Source: Cercis canadensis (Eukaryota > Streptophyta > Magnoliopsida > Fabales > Fabaceae). From it: a DNA stretch of 64,000 bases. Made by a program: the position numbers and the translations under genes. The notes beneath the pieces are model-generated. The model was not told the DNA's origin. It saw only the letters and a list, made by a program, of their open reading frames with translations, and ran no database searches. Shown here piece after piece: positions 12,103-22,064 of the stretch. Within the stretch, counting starts at the first letter, position 1; each line of letters opens with the position of its first letter. The stretch is taken from contig QAOA01004016.1 in the NCBI GenBank assembly GCA_003255065.1, positions 129,323 through 193,322 of the forward strand, given 5' to 3'.

Positions 12103-13930
12103 TTTGCACGTCCCAGGCAAACTAGAGTTAAAACTAGGAAAGAAGGAAAACAACTAAAACAACTAAGACAACTAAGAGATCATTTCCCAACAACAACTTT
12201 CAAGAATGCAAAAGTTAAGTGAGCAAGAAGAACAATCAAGAATTTAAAAGAATCAAAACAATGATGAATCTATTTCTTGCACTTTCAATCAACAAGCATG
12301 GTGAATTCAAATGAAGTGAAGAACTAAGAAAGATAGAACCTCACACAAGATACATTCTCAATCCCTCTAGTGTTTAAGGGGGTTATTGTTTCACTCAAAT
12401 CACATCATGATAATTTGCACTACCATAAGCTTGCTTATTTTCTAATCTCCACTACTTTAAACACATGCATGCACAAATCAGAAGGACTTTATTTAAGGAA
12501 GTAATGGGGCCAAGGACCAAGGGAAAAGAATGAATGAAATATGGATATGACAAATTAAAACCAAAGATAGCATGAGAACATTGGGAATTATGAGTCAAAA
12601 CCAACACTAAGCACAAAAATACACCCAAAAGCTCTATGCAATTTTCTTTACACACTTCTTCTTCTTTGGAAGGCAAACCACTACTTTTATTCTCTTTTTC
12701 TTTGCATTTTCTTTTTCTGGTTTTTTTTTAAATAGAATTTTCTTTTCTTTTTCTTTTGGCTAACATTTCTTTGTCTTTAGATTTCATATTGCCACTTTCC
12801 TTCAAATTTCACAAATCCTCCCTCCCACACTTAGAACTTTGTTCGTCCCAGACAAATAAAACTCATCAATTGATCAACCAATGCTTTCATACTGCCTAAG
12901 GTAGATAGAAACATGGTTTTACAAAATTTGCAATGAGCTAAATGAAAGAATGAAAAAAAAATAGGCTCAAGGGGGAAATCAAGGGAAATGATGTTAGGAA
13001 GGCTATTTGGATATCTAGCTAGAAAGAAGAAAAGATGGCCTTCATCACATTCATGCATGCAAATGACAATGTCTCAAAAAGAAGCAAAGCAAGTTCTAGA
13101 GCAACAAACATCATGAGCACAATGCACACATGAAAGGAATATAGAATGACAATAAGTTCAAAAACTCACTGGGTATGTTCCATCAAACTTAATCCATCAC
13201 ATCAAATTCCATCACCAAATTAGCTAACTAAAAGATGTAAGAATCTATTCAACCATGCTAAAAACTTCAAAATGACAATTGCTTTAAGCTCACAAATTCT
13301 ACAATTCTCAAAGTGCTATGGAAAATGAAAAAAGGAAAGGTGGAAAGATGAGTAGAATGAGAGTAAAGCAAAACAACAACAACACAGAATGGAAAACAAC
13401 TAGGAAAAAGGTGGGACAATGAATCAAGAAAGGATATCGAACCAGAATTCTACACAGAAGCTCAAGAAGAAACGTGAATAGAATCTGGAATATGCTGAAC
13501 CACACCAAAACAACAAATAGAGAAGGGAAGAATAACAGAAAACACAAAACAGAAAGAACAAACATAACTAAAAGCAGAAAACAATAAAGGAAACAAAAAA
13601 TCAAAATAGAAACAAAAAAAAATGACAGAAAATAGAAAACTGAAAACAGACACAAAAACAGAAAAACAGAATGTAAACCTCCCCCACACTTAAATTTTGC
13701 ATTGCCCTCAATGTAAAAGCTTCAAAACAGTAGCAACAGTTCTCAATTAACATCAGTCACATAAGGACAAGTAAAATAAAAGAGAGAGAAGAAACATCCT
13801 TATCAAGGGAGGTAGATGGCATCCTGCAAGTGGACCTCCTCCACGATGTTTGTAACAAGCAAAGTAAGATACTTGGGTCAAAGACCACTCTCACAAAGCC
13901 CTTAAAAGAAACTACAAAGCTGAAATTATT
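12103..13930 (-). other. 3' untranslated region of the Athila derivative, no gene
   Basis: Low-complexity, strand-asymmetric DNA with no recognisable protein. It is collinear with 39988-41130 of the full-length Athila element: shared blocks include TCCCACACTTA, the ATGAAGGCCATC word and the CATGAGCACAATG word. Open frames of 74-115 codons here are T-rich translations and not credible. Confidence 0.65.
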
Positions 13931-15466
13931 CTAAAGAACACAAAAACATAAAAAAGCATAAAGACATAAAGGAAATAATGAAGCAAATACTATGAGACTA
14001 GAATCAAATACATTTAACCATTGATTTAAAAATTCAGCAAAGTAAGCATTTAAAATGTCACCAAGGGAAATGTGCAGTAAGGAATTTACAATCCTACATA
14101 AAGTATGAGAAACATGAAAAAACCTGTTAGGTATATACAACCATCCATGGTTCCCATATATAAGTCTAAAAGAAGGAAAATAATTATGTCCTACAAATCT
14201 AAGCCTATAACAGTCATGCTTAAGGTCATCCTTACAAAATACATTAGTGTCACACAACTTATTGCTCATGCAAGGCTCAATATGACACTTAAATTCGTGC
14301 AAAGAATTGTCAAACACCGACATCTCTTGCTTGCCATTCAAAGAATAGCTTAGCATATGGTTTCCTTGGATAACCCATTTATTTCCCACACTCACTCCAC
14401 CAACATCAAAATATTTACTTGCCACCAAGGTTCTAACATGATCTATTCCTAGTGCTCTAGCATGTGAAGAAGTAAGAAGCATGAAATCTCCTAATCTATC
14501 AACATTAGTTTCTACATCTCCACATGCATACACTCTTACAACAATAGTAGGATCATGATTAAACAAATTTTCAACAAGTGCACGATTAAAATAAGAATGT
14601 GTCAAAGTGGGAAAAGGAGTAGAGTTAACCATAGCAGCTGTGTCAAGTTCGTCTTGGGTTGTCTCTTGAGAGTTTTCTTCAAAATCTGTAGAACCAGATT
14701 TACTAGAATCTCCATCTCTCAAGAATGTAGCGATCTCAGCACACACAGCGCATGACAATTCACCATCACAATCAGCACATAATTGGCCCTGCACAGAATC
14801 ATCAAAACTAACATAATCAGAAAAATCAGTACCTAACTCATTGTAGACATCCTTGACTGAATCCTCCTCTGTCTTCTTGGACTGAGTGGCTCTATTAGTT
14901 TCTGGGGTCAATGAATCAGGGACTACTTTCTCTGCTGCCTGTGGTTTGTTTTCAAGTTGAGGTTCAGTTGGTTCTGGCATAGATTCTTTAGTTGGTTCTG
15001 GAATTGTATGTGAAGGAATATTTTCAGAACCTTGGGCCTGCAATTGACTCATTGAGGATGCCAATTGTCCAATCTGGATATCTAACTTTTGTATGGCGGC
15101 CTCTGTCCTCTGCTGGAACTGCATGGTATGAGTGGCCAATTGCTTCACCAAGTCCTCAATTGAAGGTTCAGGTTCTGTGTATGTTGAACTTGGTTGTTGC
15201 ATAGGCCACTCGAATGATTGCCAATATTGTTGTTGAGGCGCTGCATTGCCATATGTCAGATTGGTATGATCTCTCCAATCATAGTTATAGATGTTGAAGG
15301 ATAGATCATTAACATTAGGATCTATGTTATGCTCAGTCATGTTATCAACAAAATTAATCACAGGATTAATGACTACTCTTATCTTAGATTGTTTATTTCG
15401 GCTATGAAATGTTTTATCAATCTCACAGTCAATATCACATAAATCACTACAAGAATACCGAGTCAT
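13931..15466 (-). CDS. Gag-derived fusion ORF, 511 aa, in a pol-less element
   Basis: One uninterrupted 511-codon frame starting MTRYSCSDLCDIDCEIDKTF, the Gag start also seen at 31629. The N-terminus (~1-65) is Athila Gag. The capsid core is missing: the frame jumps to the Pro/Gln-rich region and a helical stretch with QIGQLASSMSQLQAQGSE (~150-170), which matches 33090-33160 of the full-length element. Around 225-260 it carries a Cys-rich patch (CADCDGELSCAVCAEIATFL) matching the block after the protease at 34140-34200. The C-terminal half (~270-480) is unrecognised. The last ~26 residues (from VFDSSLIVFASLF) are strongly hydrophobic, a candidate membrane segment. No catalytic motif seen. Its openness in decayed surroundings is notable. 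It could be a structural protein of a parasite element or a recent deletion product; function unknown. Confidence 0.75.
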   Translation of the reverse strand: MTRYSCSDLCDIDCEIDKTFHSRNKQSKIRVVINPVINFVDNMTEHNIDPNVNDLSFNIYNYDWRDHTNLTYGNAAPQQQYWQSFEWPMQQPSSTYTEPEPSIEDLVKQLATHTMQFQQRTEAAIQKLDIQIGQLASSMSQLQAQGSENIPSHTIPEPTKESMPEPTEPQLENKPQAAEKVVPDSLTPETNRATQSKKTEEDSVKDVYNELGTDFSDYVSFDDSVQGQLCADCDGELSCAVCAEIATFLRDGDSSKSGSTDFEENSQETTQDELDTAAMVNSTPFPTLTHSYFNRALVENLFNHDPTIVVRVYACGDVETNVDRLGDFMLLTSSHARALGIDHVRTLVASKYFDVGGVSVGNKWVIQGNHMLSYSLNGKQEMSVFDNSLHEFKCHIEPCMSNKLCDTNVFCKDDLKHDCYRLRFVGHNYFPSFRLIYGNHGWLYIPNRFFHVSHTLCRIVNSLLHISLGDILNAYFAEFLNQWLNVFDSSLIVFASLFPLCLYAFLCFCVL

Positions 15467-15534
15467 ACGCCATGCACACTAGGTTGGCAGAATGCCAAAA
15501 CACACTAAAACAGGAACACAACACAGAAATAGGG

Positions 15535-16077
15535 ACAGAAAATGGCTAAAACAAAAAGTAATCGATAGAAATTAAATGACAAGAAGTAATCGACAGAAAT
15601 TAAATGACAAAAATTAAATGACAGAAAGTAAATGACATAAAGTAATCGACAGAAAGTAATTGACAGAAAGTAATTGACAAAAATTAATCGACAGAAATTA
15701 AATGACAAAAAGTAATCGACAGAAATAAATGACAGAAATTAATCGACAAAAATTAAATGACAAAAAGTAATCGATAGAAAGTAAATGACAGAAAGTAATT
15801 GACAGAAATTAATCGACAAAAATTAAATGACAGAAAGTAAATGACATAAAGTAATCGACAGAAAGTAATTGGCAGAAATTAATTGACAAAAATTAAATAA
15901 CAAAAATTAAATGACATAAAGTAAATGACATAAAGTAATCAACAGAATTAAATGACAGAAAGTAAATGACATAAAGTAAATGATAGAAAGTAATCGACAG
16001 AAATTAAATGACAGAAAGTAAATGACAGAAATTAAACGACAGAAAGTAAATGACAAAAGGTAAATGACAAAAAGTAA
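15535..16077 (-). repeat. Minisatellite (13-14 bp units) in the leader
   Basis: About 540 bp of short units alternating AGAAAGTAAATGAC and AGAAAGTAATCGAC on the plus strand, some 40 copies, lying directly upstream of the 511-aa ORF. The small minus-strand open frame across it (15505-15708) is a translation of the repeat. Confidence 0.92.
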
Positions 16078-16657
16078 TCCGAATTTAACAAAGCAATCAA
16101 TTTAAGGAATCAACTAATTCAAGCCAAAATAAAGGAAAAGCAAGGGGGAAATAGAACCAAATCACCCAAATTCATACAGGGGACTTGAATTGCACTAAAA
16201 TACACTAAAACAAAATTAACACACACAGGGTGTCAGAATTGCACTAAAATGGAAACACACAAAATGCACTAAACAAAGGCAAAAAGAGACCAAAATAACA
16301 CTAGTTGACCCATCTAAATATTTTTTAAAATTTTTCTACCACCACAGGGTGAAAGCTGAGACTAAATGGAACTCAAAAATCAAATAAAAAATCTTTAAAA
16401 AAATGGAAAAGTGGTCCAAATAGTGGAATTTGGCTAAAAAACGCAGACCTCAAAGCCAAAGGCTGTGATTATTGATTTTTGGCCCCTTTTCCTTCAACTG
16501 ACTAAGTTTTAGATCAATCAGAGCAAAATATTTTGGCCGGAACAATACACGCGAAAATTAGTGAATCAAGCTAAAATGTAAGGGAAACAAGGGGGAAATA
16601 GGAGCAAATGACTAGAATTCACACAATGAACTTAAAATCATCAACTAACATTAACAT
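16078..16657 (-). other. Leader of the Athila derivative, no gene
   Basis: Untranslated stretch between the minisatellite and the primer site. No credible ORF. Similar to 900-1740 in the left Athila element. Confidence 0.65.
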
Positions 16658-16675
16658 TCCCTGGCAACGGCGCCA
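16658..16675 (-). promoter_or_regulatory. Primer-binding site (tRNA-Asp type)
   Basis: Minus-strand TGGCGCCGTTGCCAGGGA, five bases after the LTR end at 16681. One mismatch to the tRNA-Asp complement. Confidence 0.9.
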
Positions 16676-16680
16676 AAATT

Positions 16681-18136
16681 TGATTGGTGTTGTCGCTTAA
16701 CGAATTAAATTAAACCGAATCCCCTAATTAGAATGCAATAGAGGGCATAATCCGGGTTTGTCTTACAAGGAATGCAATGTGTAATCAATAATTTCAAGTT
16801 AAAAACATGGGATTTTTGAAACAAGATTATAATAGTAAATTGTAGAATTAAACAAAGATTAATCTAGTTGATTAAAGGCGTAACCTAGCTAGACATCCAT
16901 CAAAAACCGGTTTGATTCATCCTAGATTAACATGAGTGATTAAGTCTTAATGTAGCAATGCTAATTGAGATTAATCACAACCGAAATCTCTAATTGTGAC
17001 TAATTATTCCTACTAAGTTATCACTTAGAATTCGATTAACCACATACAATCACTAATCTTGTAATCACAAAGACTAAGCAATTAGTGATTAATCTAAAAA
17101 CCGAACATCAATTAACATAGCATAGCTTCTTTGAATTCTAACCACAGATTAAAGATTGATCAATCTAAATTCTATTTCTTACTTCAATATCCATATAAAT
17201 CACAAAGATCTCCATGAATTCATACAAAGATTAAAGCAAGGTAGAAGTTCAAAGAAGAAGAAATTGCATTAAGTTTAATCCAATTAAGAACATAATCACA
17301 AAATAAAAACCGAATTTAATCAGGAGTCTAACTTGGTTACAAGGATTCTACTCCTCTATGGTCATGAAATCCAAGCTCCAATGGAGAAGTGCAGTCATAA
17401 ATCAAAGAGCTCCAGAATTTTTAAGAGAGAAAACAAAAGCTGCCTAGTCTAGCAATTCATAACTCGTCTGCCTCCTTTCTCTGCTTATAACTTCCTAACT
17501 TTCATGCGCACCTAATTTACCCCTAACCTAATTTAAACCTCTAGACCTCAGCTTCAAATGGGCTCTGGTTTGGGCCTAATTGGGCCTCAATTGAGGAAGT
17601 TAAGCCCATTTAAGTCCATCTAGGTCCATATAGGTCTCTGGACTAATTAGCCATTTTTGACAGGCAATAAGAGCATCTTAACTTCATAATTTGTTGAACC
17701 AGCCTGCATAACAATTGAAGTCCCGCTCCTTAGCTTTCCAATGGGACCATTTTCAAGTCCATATGACATGTACAGCACAAGTTATGGTCTTAACACTGCA
17801 TGCGGGTCAGGATCCAACGGCAGCAACTCTATTTTGACTTCCGGGTTAAATTGGACCCACGAAACGTCTAAATTGGCCTTGGAGATCTGAATGAAAGTTG
17901 TAGATAATCCTCTTAACGTTTCTACAAGGCAAGAATCAGAATTTTTAGACATTCAGAACTAAAGATATAACTGAAATACAGAATAGTGTCAAAACCCTAA
18001 TAATGCTGAAAAACACACTTAAGCCCAATTTGAACCTAATTAATGAAATATGACCTAAGCCCAATCAAATAAGCCCCAAATAGGATTAGGAAGTTAAAAA
18101 TGAGAATTAATTAATATATAAAAATACTGTTCATCA
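16681..18136 (-). repeat. 5' LTR of the pol-less Athila derivative
   Basis: 1,456 bp, from TGATGAACAGTA to ACCAATCA on the minus strand. Full-length partner of 10760-12083; retains the ~130-bp U3 segment lost there. Drives transcription of the 511-aa ORF if the element is expressed. Confidence 0.9.
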
Positions 18137-18505
18137 GTCGTTAATCAAATTCTGGGTGATAATTCCGTATGAACAATTAGTCATAATTAGAGATTTCAGT
18201 TGTGAATAAACTCAATTACTAGTGCTACATTAGGGCTTGATTAATTATGTTAATCCAAGATGAATCAAACTGGTTTTTGATAGATGTTTAGCTAGGTTAC
18301 GTTTTTAATTAATTGAGTTAATCCCTTTTTCAATTATGTGACTTGAATTTGATAATATAATTTGTGTTACAAAATCTCCAATTTGCATTTTGAAATCATT
18401 AATTACACATTGCATTCCCTGAGAGACAAACCCAGATTATGCCCTCTACTTCATTTTGTTTAGGGTATTCGGTTTAATTTAATTGGGTAGCAACAATTCC
18501 AATCA
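18137..18505 (+). repeat. Athila LTR-leader tandem unit 1, right part of LTR
   Basis: Continuation of the LTR begun at 10335, ending in CAATTCCAATCA. The repeated GTCGT (18137-18141) is the target-site copy. Joined without the insertion, the truncated LTR is ~790 bp. Confidence 0.82.
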
Positions 18506-18931
18506 AATTTTGGCGCCGTTGCCGGCGATTGTCAATGTTTGTTGATGATTTCAAATCCCCTATATGAATTCTTGTGATTTGGTCTCATTTCCCCCTTGTT
18601 TTCCCTTCATTTTGGCTTGAAATTGTGCTTTGTGAGCACACTGTTCAGCCCAGATTTTTGTGCTCCGATTGACTTAAAAATTGGTCAATTGAAGAAAAAT
18701 GGGTCAATGATCAAAAGTCATCTTAGTGGTGCCCTGACCCAGAGAAGCCAGCACTCGGACTTTTCACCCGAGTCCACTTATTCAGGACCAACTCCCTCAT
18801 CAGAAGTCCAAATCATGCAAGGAATGGCTCATTTTGAAGCTAAGAGGAAGGCCTACACAGAGAGGTACTTTAGTAATTAGCTAGGGGCAGTTATTGATTC
18901 CAATTAGGGTATAGAAAGGATAGATCCAGAT
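18506..18931 (+). other. Leader of tandem unit 1 with primer site and 94-codon frame
   Basis: Begins with the tRNA-Asp-type primer site TGGCGCCGTTGCCGGCGATT (18511-18530). It carries a 94-codon frame (18596-18880, starts MFSLHFGLKLCF) that is also open in unit 2 (24456-24740). The two peptides differ at about 15 of 94 positions, which does not suggest selection. The peptide is unrecognised. After ~430 bp the next truncated LTR starts. Confidence 0.7.
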
Positions 18932-19697
18932 TTAGGCAATTACCATTCTTTTCCTCTTTTGTTTTTCTATAGGCCTTCCTTTCTTCTTCCCTTATACACT
19001 GCTTTATTGCTTTCACCTCTATTGGAGCTCAGATTGATGACCATGGAGGAGTAGAACACTTGTTACCAAGCTAGGCTCCTAAATTAACTCAGTGTTATTT
19101 TGAGATTTTGCACTTAATTGAATCAAGTTAATGCAATTTTGTTCTTCATGAGTTTCTGCCTTGTCTCGAGTTTTATATGGATTATGGAGATTTTTATTGT
19201 TCCTATGAATGTTGAGGCATGATCTAAGACTTAGGCTGATTGACTTTTGTTTTGGTTGCATTACTTCAGAGGACCTTGCTAAATGATGTTCAATTTTTAG
19301 ATTAATTGACTAATTACTTATTCTTTGTGATTGCAAGATTAGTGATTGTATGTGGTTAATCGAATTCTGGGTGATAATTCAGTATGAACAATTAGTCATA
19401 ATTATAGATTTTGGTTGTGATTAAACTCAATTATAGTGCCACATTAGGACTTAATTAATTATGTTAATCCAAGATGAATCAAACCAGTTTTTGATGGATG
19501 TTTAGCTAGGTTATATTTTTAATTAATTGAGTTAATCCCTTTTTCAATTATGAGACTTACATTTGATAATATAATTTGTGTTACAAAATCCCCAATTTGC
19601 ATCTTGAAATTGTTAATTACAGATTGCATTCCCTGGGAAACAAATCCGGATTATGCCCTCTATTGCATTCTGTTTAGGGGATTCAGTTTAATTTAAT
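18932..19697 (+). repeat. Athila LTR-leader tandem unit 2, left part of LTR
   Basis: Starts TTAGGCAATTACC, then the conserved LTR block with ACCATGGAGGAGTAGAACAC. Cut near its 3' end by the Mutator-like element. The last nine bases, TAATTTAAT, are that element's target-site copy. The LTR resumes at 24335. Confidence 0.85.
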
Positions 19698-20055
19698 GAG
19701 TAAAACCCCTGTTTGGTCCTCGAAAGATAGGTTCGGTGACAGTTTAGTCCTCCAAAGATTTTCACCGACACTTTAGTCCTTGAAAGATTGTTCCGTCGGT
19801 CATTTTCGTCTTCCGCTTATGTCCGTTAATTGGACTTAACAGAAAAGGCCACGTGGCACGTTAAGTGCTGACGTGGCCGTTAAATGCTGACGTGGTACCT
19901 TAAAAAAAAATTTTAAAATTTCTCTCTCATCTCTCACTCTCTCTCACTCTCATCTTTCTCTTCCCCAATCTCTCTCTCCGCCAACCTCTTTCTCTCTCTA
20001 CCATCTCTCTCTCACACTCTCCCTCTCATCTCTCTCTTTCTCTGCCAGTCTCTTT
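19698..20055 (+). repeat. Left terminal inverted repeat of the first Mutator-like element
   Basis: Unique ~220-bp terminal part (with TTTAGTCCTCCAAAGA, GCCACGTGGCAC, GCTGACGTGGCC words), then a CT-rich tract. Matches the inverse of ~23258-23670 at high identity, including the CCGCCAACCTC interruption of the CT tract. Confidence 0.85.
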
Positions 20056-20199
20056 CTCTCTCTACCATCTCTCTCTCTCTATCTACGCAATTCTCTGTCT
20101 TCGTTCGTGATCATGTTGGGCGAAATCTTGAATTGCGTATAGAAACAAAATGAACCACTTCTATTCTCGGAGCTGAGGTATATGAAGAATGGCTTTTTG

Positions 20200-20271
20200 G
20201 TCTCTTTCATCCAGTGGTTAGGACATTGTCTTTTCATGTCGAAGACACAGGTTCGATTCCCGTAAGGGATA
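20200..20271 (+). pseudogene. trnE: Mitochondrial-type tRNA-Glu(UUC) copy, degenerate
   Basis: Close to plant mitochondrial trnE: conserved CCAGTGGTTAGGACAT D-arm, TTTTCAT anticodon loop with TTC, TTCGATT T-loop and AAGGGATA 3' end. Chloroplast trnE differs clearly. Changes from the form I recall include C to T in the acceptor stem and G to A in the T stem (ACAGG against CCCGT), which breaks a pair. A nuclear copy of mitochondrial DNA trapped in the transposon, probably not functional. Confidence 0.85.
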
Positions 20272-20329
20272 GGTACTCATTCCCGTGTTAAGCCATTGAG
20301 TTGGCAGGAGTTTTGGAAATAGAAGCAGG

Positions 20330-20446
20330 ATGGAGTGGATGAATAATGGCTATTTCACTTGGCGTGCTGATAATAATACTCGAATGGTACTCGAAGTATC
20401 TGGGGAGTTTAACAAACCATCCTGGTCAAAGGATGAGAACAGGTGG
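20330..20446 (+). pseudogene. G-type lectin S-receptor-like kinase fragment (S-locus glycoprotein domain)
   Basis: Encodes NNGYFTWRADNNTRMVLEV followed by SGEFNKPSW and ENRW, the segment of the S-locus glycoprotein domain that in S-domain receptor kinases precedes the Cys-rich EGF-like and PAN modules. After ENRW (20446) the similarity stops abruptly and a different kind of sequence begins. The gene resumes at ~21676 with the PAN domain. These kinases are plasma-membrane receptors with extracellular S-locus glycoprotein and PAN domains; only a piece is here, with no signal peptide and no kinase domain. A captured fragment carried by the transposon. Identification rests on family pattern, not on a database match. 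Confidence 0.72.
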
Positions 20447-21675
20447 GTCCCCTTCTTTTTACAAATCTTTGTTGGACGTATCTTTTCAATGTTTTGCTTA
20501 AAAGTCCTTGGCTTCTCCAGTACTCTTAGCTGGCCTATTCTTTTTTCTTTAAAAACCCTACTAGATGGCGCCCCCATCTTTAGTATGCAACCAACTCCAG
20601 CGGGGGGAGGAGTTCCCCCTGAAACGTCAATCTCCTCCAGTTTGAGTGGGTCAAAAGTCGAACAATGGCTTTTGGAAGACTCCCCATCCATTTCCACTTC
20701 ACTGGAAAATCACGCTTCTTCCTCAGGAGACTCGACAGCAAGTCCCGGGAGCATTTCAAGTGAAAGTACTTCAGAGGCCCCCGGGCTTGAGCTTCTGTCG
20801 CAAAACGGCATTCTATATTGGAGAGAAAACCTCTTCCGCATATTCATTGATAAGCACTTCAGGTCATGAATCTTCGATCCAGGGTAAGGCTAAACGGAGG
20901 TACACATACGGCTTCTAGGTAGCAGATAGAAAGATAAAATACACAAGCCGGAGTCCGCTTAATTATCATGGAATAGAATCTAACATCCAACACCGTAAGG
21001 ATAAAGAGACATTTCAATCTTATCATATGAATACTAGGTACGGATTATCTGATACTAATACAAGACTAACTGAAAGGATACTTCCAATGGGTGGCAGTAT
21101 GAGGCTACCAGCGAGAGGTATAAGGATACATGAAATGGACATCAACTATCCACAACGTATACATGGTATTATAAATGGAGGATACTCACCGGGCCGCATT
21201 AATAAGCCATTAGCTATATATCCCATTACTACCCTTCTTCGGCATCATGCGAGACAGGGACCAGAACAAGTTACGAAGGAAATATTCGGATTAGTAGCTC
21301 CTAAAGGGCTGGTAAAACCACTACCGCCGCGGGGGAGTAAAATATATAAAGCAAAAACGGATACCACCTCTCTCGTGGAGAAAAGCCTAGAAGATCCACT
21401 CATTGGCAACATGATGACCGTGCTGGTACCTCGATTGGTAACTCCCCTGCTAATTGGATATTATATCTGGGATAATACCGTCATATCAGAGATATACAGG
21501 GGATTATATAAATTATGTCTTATTATTCGGAATATGAATGACATTGATCCCACAATAAAAGAAGAGATAACTCAATGCATGGGGGAGCTCAGCAGCAGTG
21601 GGTGTGAAGCTACAAAAGCTGTAATTCAAACGTCCAAGAATGCATGGGATGAAATCGAAGATAATCCCACAATAT
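20447..21675 (+). other. Inserted tract of probable organellar origin splitting the kinase fragment
   Basis: About 1.2 kb, visibly richer in G+C than its surroundings, lying between the two parts of the S-receptor-kinase fragment. Two open frames (20330-20869 and 20646-20918) overlap out of frame. The frame of 20646-20918 is continuous with the 225-codon ORF at 21027 apart from a few stops, so a longer gene with breaks may once have covered it. The nearby mitochondrial trnE suggests mitochondrial DNA as source, but I do not recognise the protein. Confidence 0.5.
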
Positions 21676-21704
21676 GCATGATGGATATTTACAGTTTAAT
21701 ATAG
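21027..21704 (+). CDS. Unrecognised 225-codon ORF inside the Mutator-like element
   Basis: Open from MNTRYGLSDTNTRLTERILP to a stop in the captured kinase sequence; the last ten or so residues are that sequence read out of frame. Visible: a basic, Gly- and Pro-rich first half (ARGIRIHEMDI, RIHGIINGGYSPGRINKP, LAIYPITTLLRHHARQGPEQ), then a region of mixed character with a short hydrophobic segment (VPRLVTPLLIGYYIW) and an acidic, helical C-terminus. No signal peptide or known motif. The same frame is open upstream to ~20646 with a stop at the TYGF end. Position next to a mitochondrial trnE suggests a mitochondrial ORF or mitochondrial-plasmid gene fragment, but this is inference. It may be captured, non-expressed DNA. 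Confidence 0.45.
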   Translation: MNTRYGLSDTNTRLTERILPMGGSMRLPARGIRIHEMDINYPQRIHGIINGGYSPGRINKPLAIYPITTLLRHHARQGPEQVTKEIFGLVAPKGLVKPLPPRGSKIYKAKTDTTSLVEKSLEDPLIGNMMTVLVPRLVTPLLIGYYIWDNTVISEIYRGLYKLCLIIRNMNDIDPTIKEEITQCMGELSSSGCEATKAVIQTSKNAWDEIEDNPTICMMDIYSLI

Positions 21705-21967
21705 TGTCTTTACCCTCAAATGAAGTGATCTTCAACGACACTAACAGTGCTTTATTATGTCAAACAAAATGCTCTAGCAATTGTTCTTGCGTTGGTTACG
21801 CTTATGATTATAGGCGTGGTTGCTTATTATGGAATGGTCAAGTATTCAATTTTAAGAATATCTCTGTTGATGTTGGAGCTGATAATTACAGGCCAAGTTT
21901 CTTTCTTAAACTTGATGCTTCAGAACTTGTTAACAATGGTATGGTGAAGAAAGCTCCTCTCAGTTAG
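21674..21967 (+). pseudogene. G-type lectin S-receptor-like kinase fragment (PAN/apple domain)
   Basis: Frame reading DGYLQFNIVSLPSNEVIF, then the Cys pattern CQTKCSSNCSCVGYAYDY and GCLLWNGQVFNF, ending PSFFLKLDASELVN. This is the PAN/apple module of S-domain receptor kinases, which follows the S-locus glycoprotein and EGF-like parts and precedes the transmembrane helix. It stops with LS and TAG at 21967. A TTCTTCTGTGCAG acceptor-like site at ~22033-22046 then suggests the following ~80 bp is the intron before the membrane-domain exon. No membrane or kinase exon follows. Captured gene piece; sense relative to the fragment at 20330. Confidence 0.8.
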
Positions 21968-22064
21968 AATAACAGAATCAATATTATCTTGCTTTCTTCA
22001 ATCTATTTACTTATGCTGAGTACAATTTCATAATTCTTCTGTGCAGACTCAAACAAAAGGAATG

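Larger units (their letters stand above)
10760..18136 (-). mobile_element. Non-autonomous Athila derivative lacking pol (TSD GTCGT)
   Basis: Complete minus-strand LTR element of 7,377 bp, flanked by the 5-bp target-site duplication GTCGT (10755-10759 and 18137-18141). LTRs are 16681-18136 (5') and 10760-12083 (3'). A tRNA-Asp primer site follows the 5' LTR, and a purine-rich tract precedes the 3' LTR. Between them lie a leader with a minisatellite, one intact ORF (13931-15466) and a ~1.8-kb 3' region homologous to the 3' region of the full-length Athila element. Protease, reverse transcriptase, RNase H and integrase are absent. It would need enzymes from a related Athila element to move. Confidence 0.92.

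Noticed and set aside
12452..13689. Several Phe/Leu-rich minus-strand ORFs
   Set aside because: T-rich 3' untranslated region of an Athila element, matching non-coding 39988-41130; no conserved frame between the two.
20200..20271. Functional tRNA-Glu gene
   Set aside because: Mitochondrial type in nuclear DNA inside a transposon, with substitutions in the acceptor and T stems.
20350..20697. 115-codon minus-strand ORF opposite the captured tract
   Set aside because: Shadow of the plus-strand frame, crossing the junction between kinase fragment and inserted tract.
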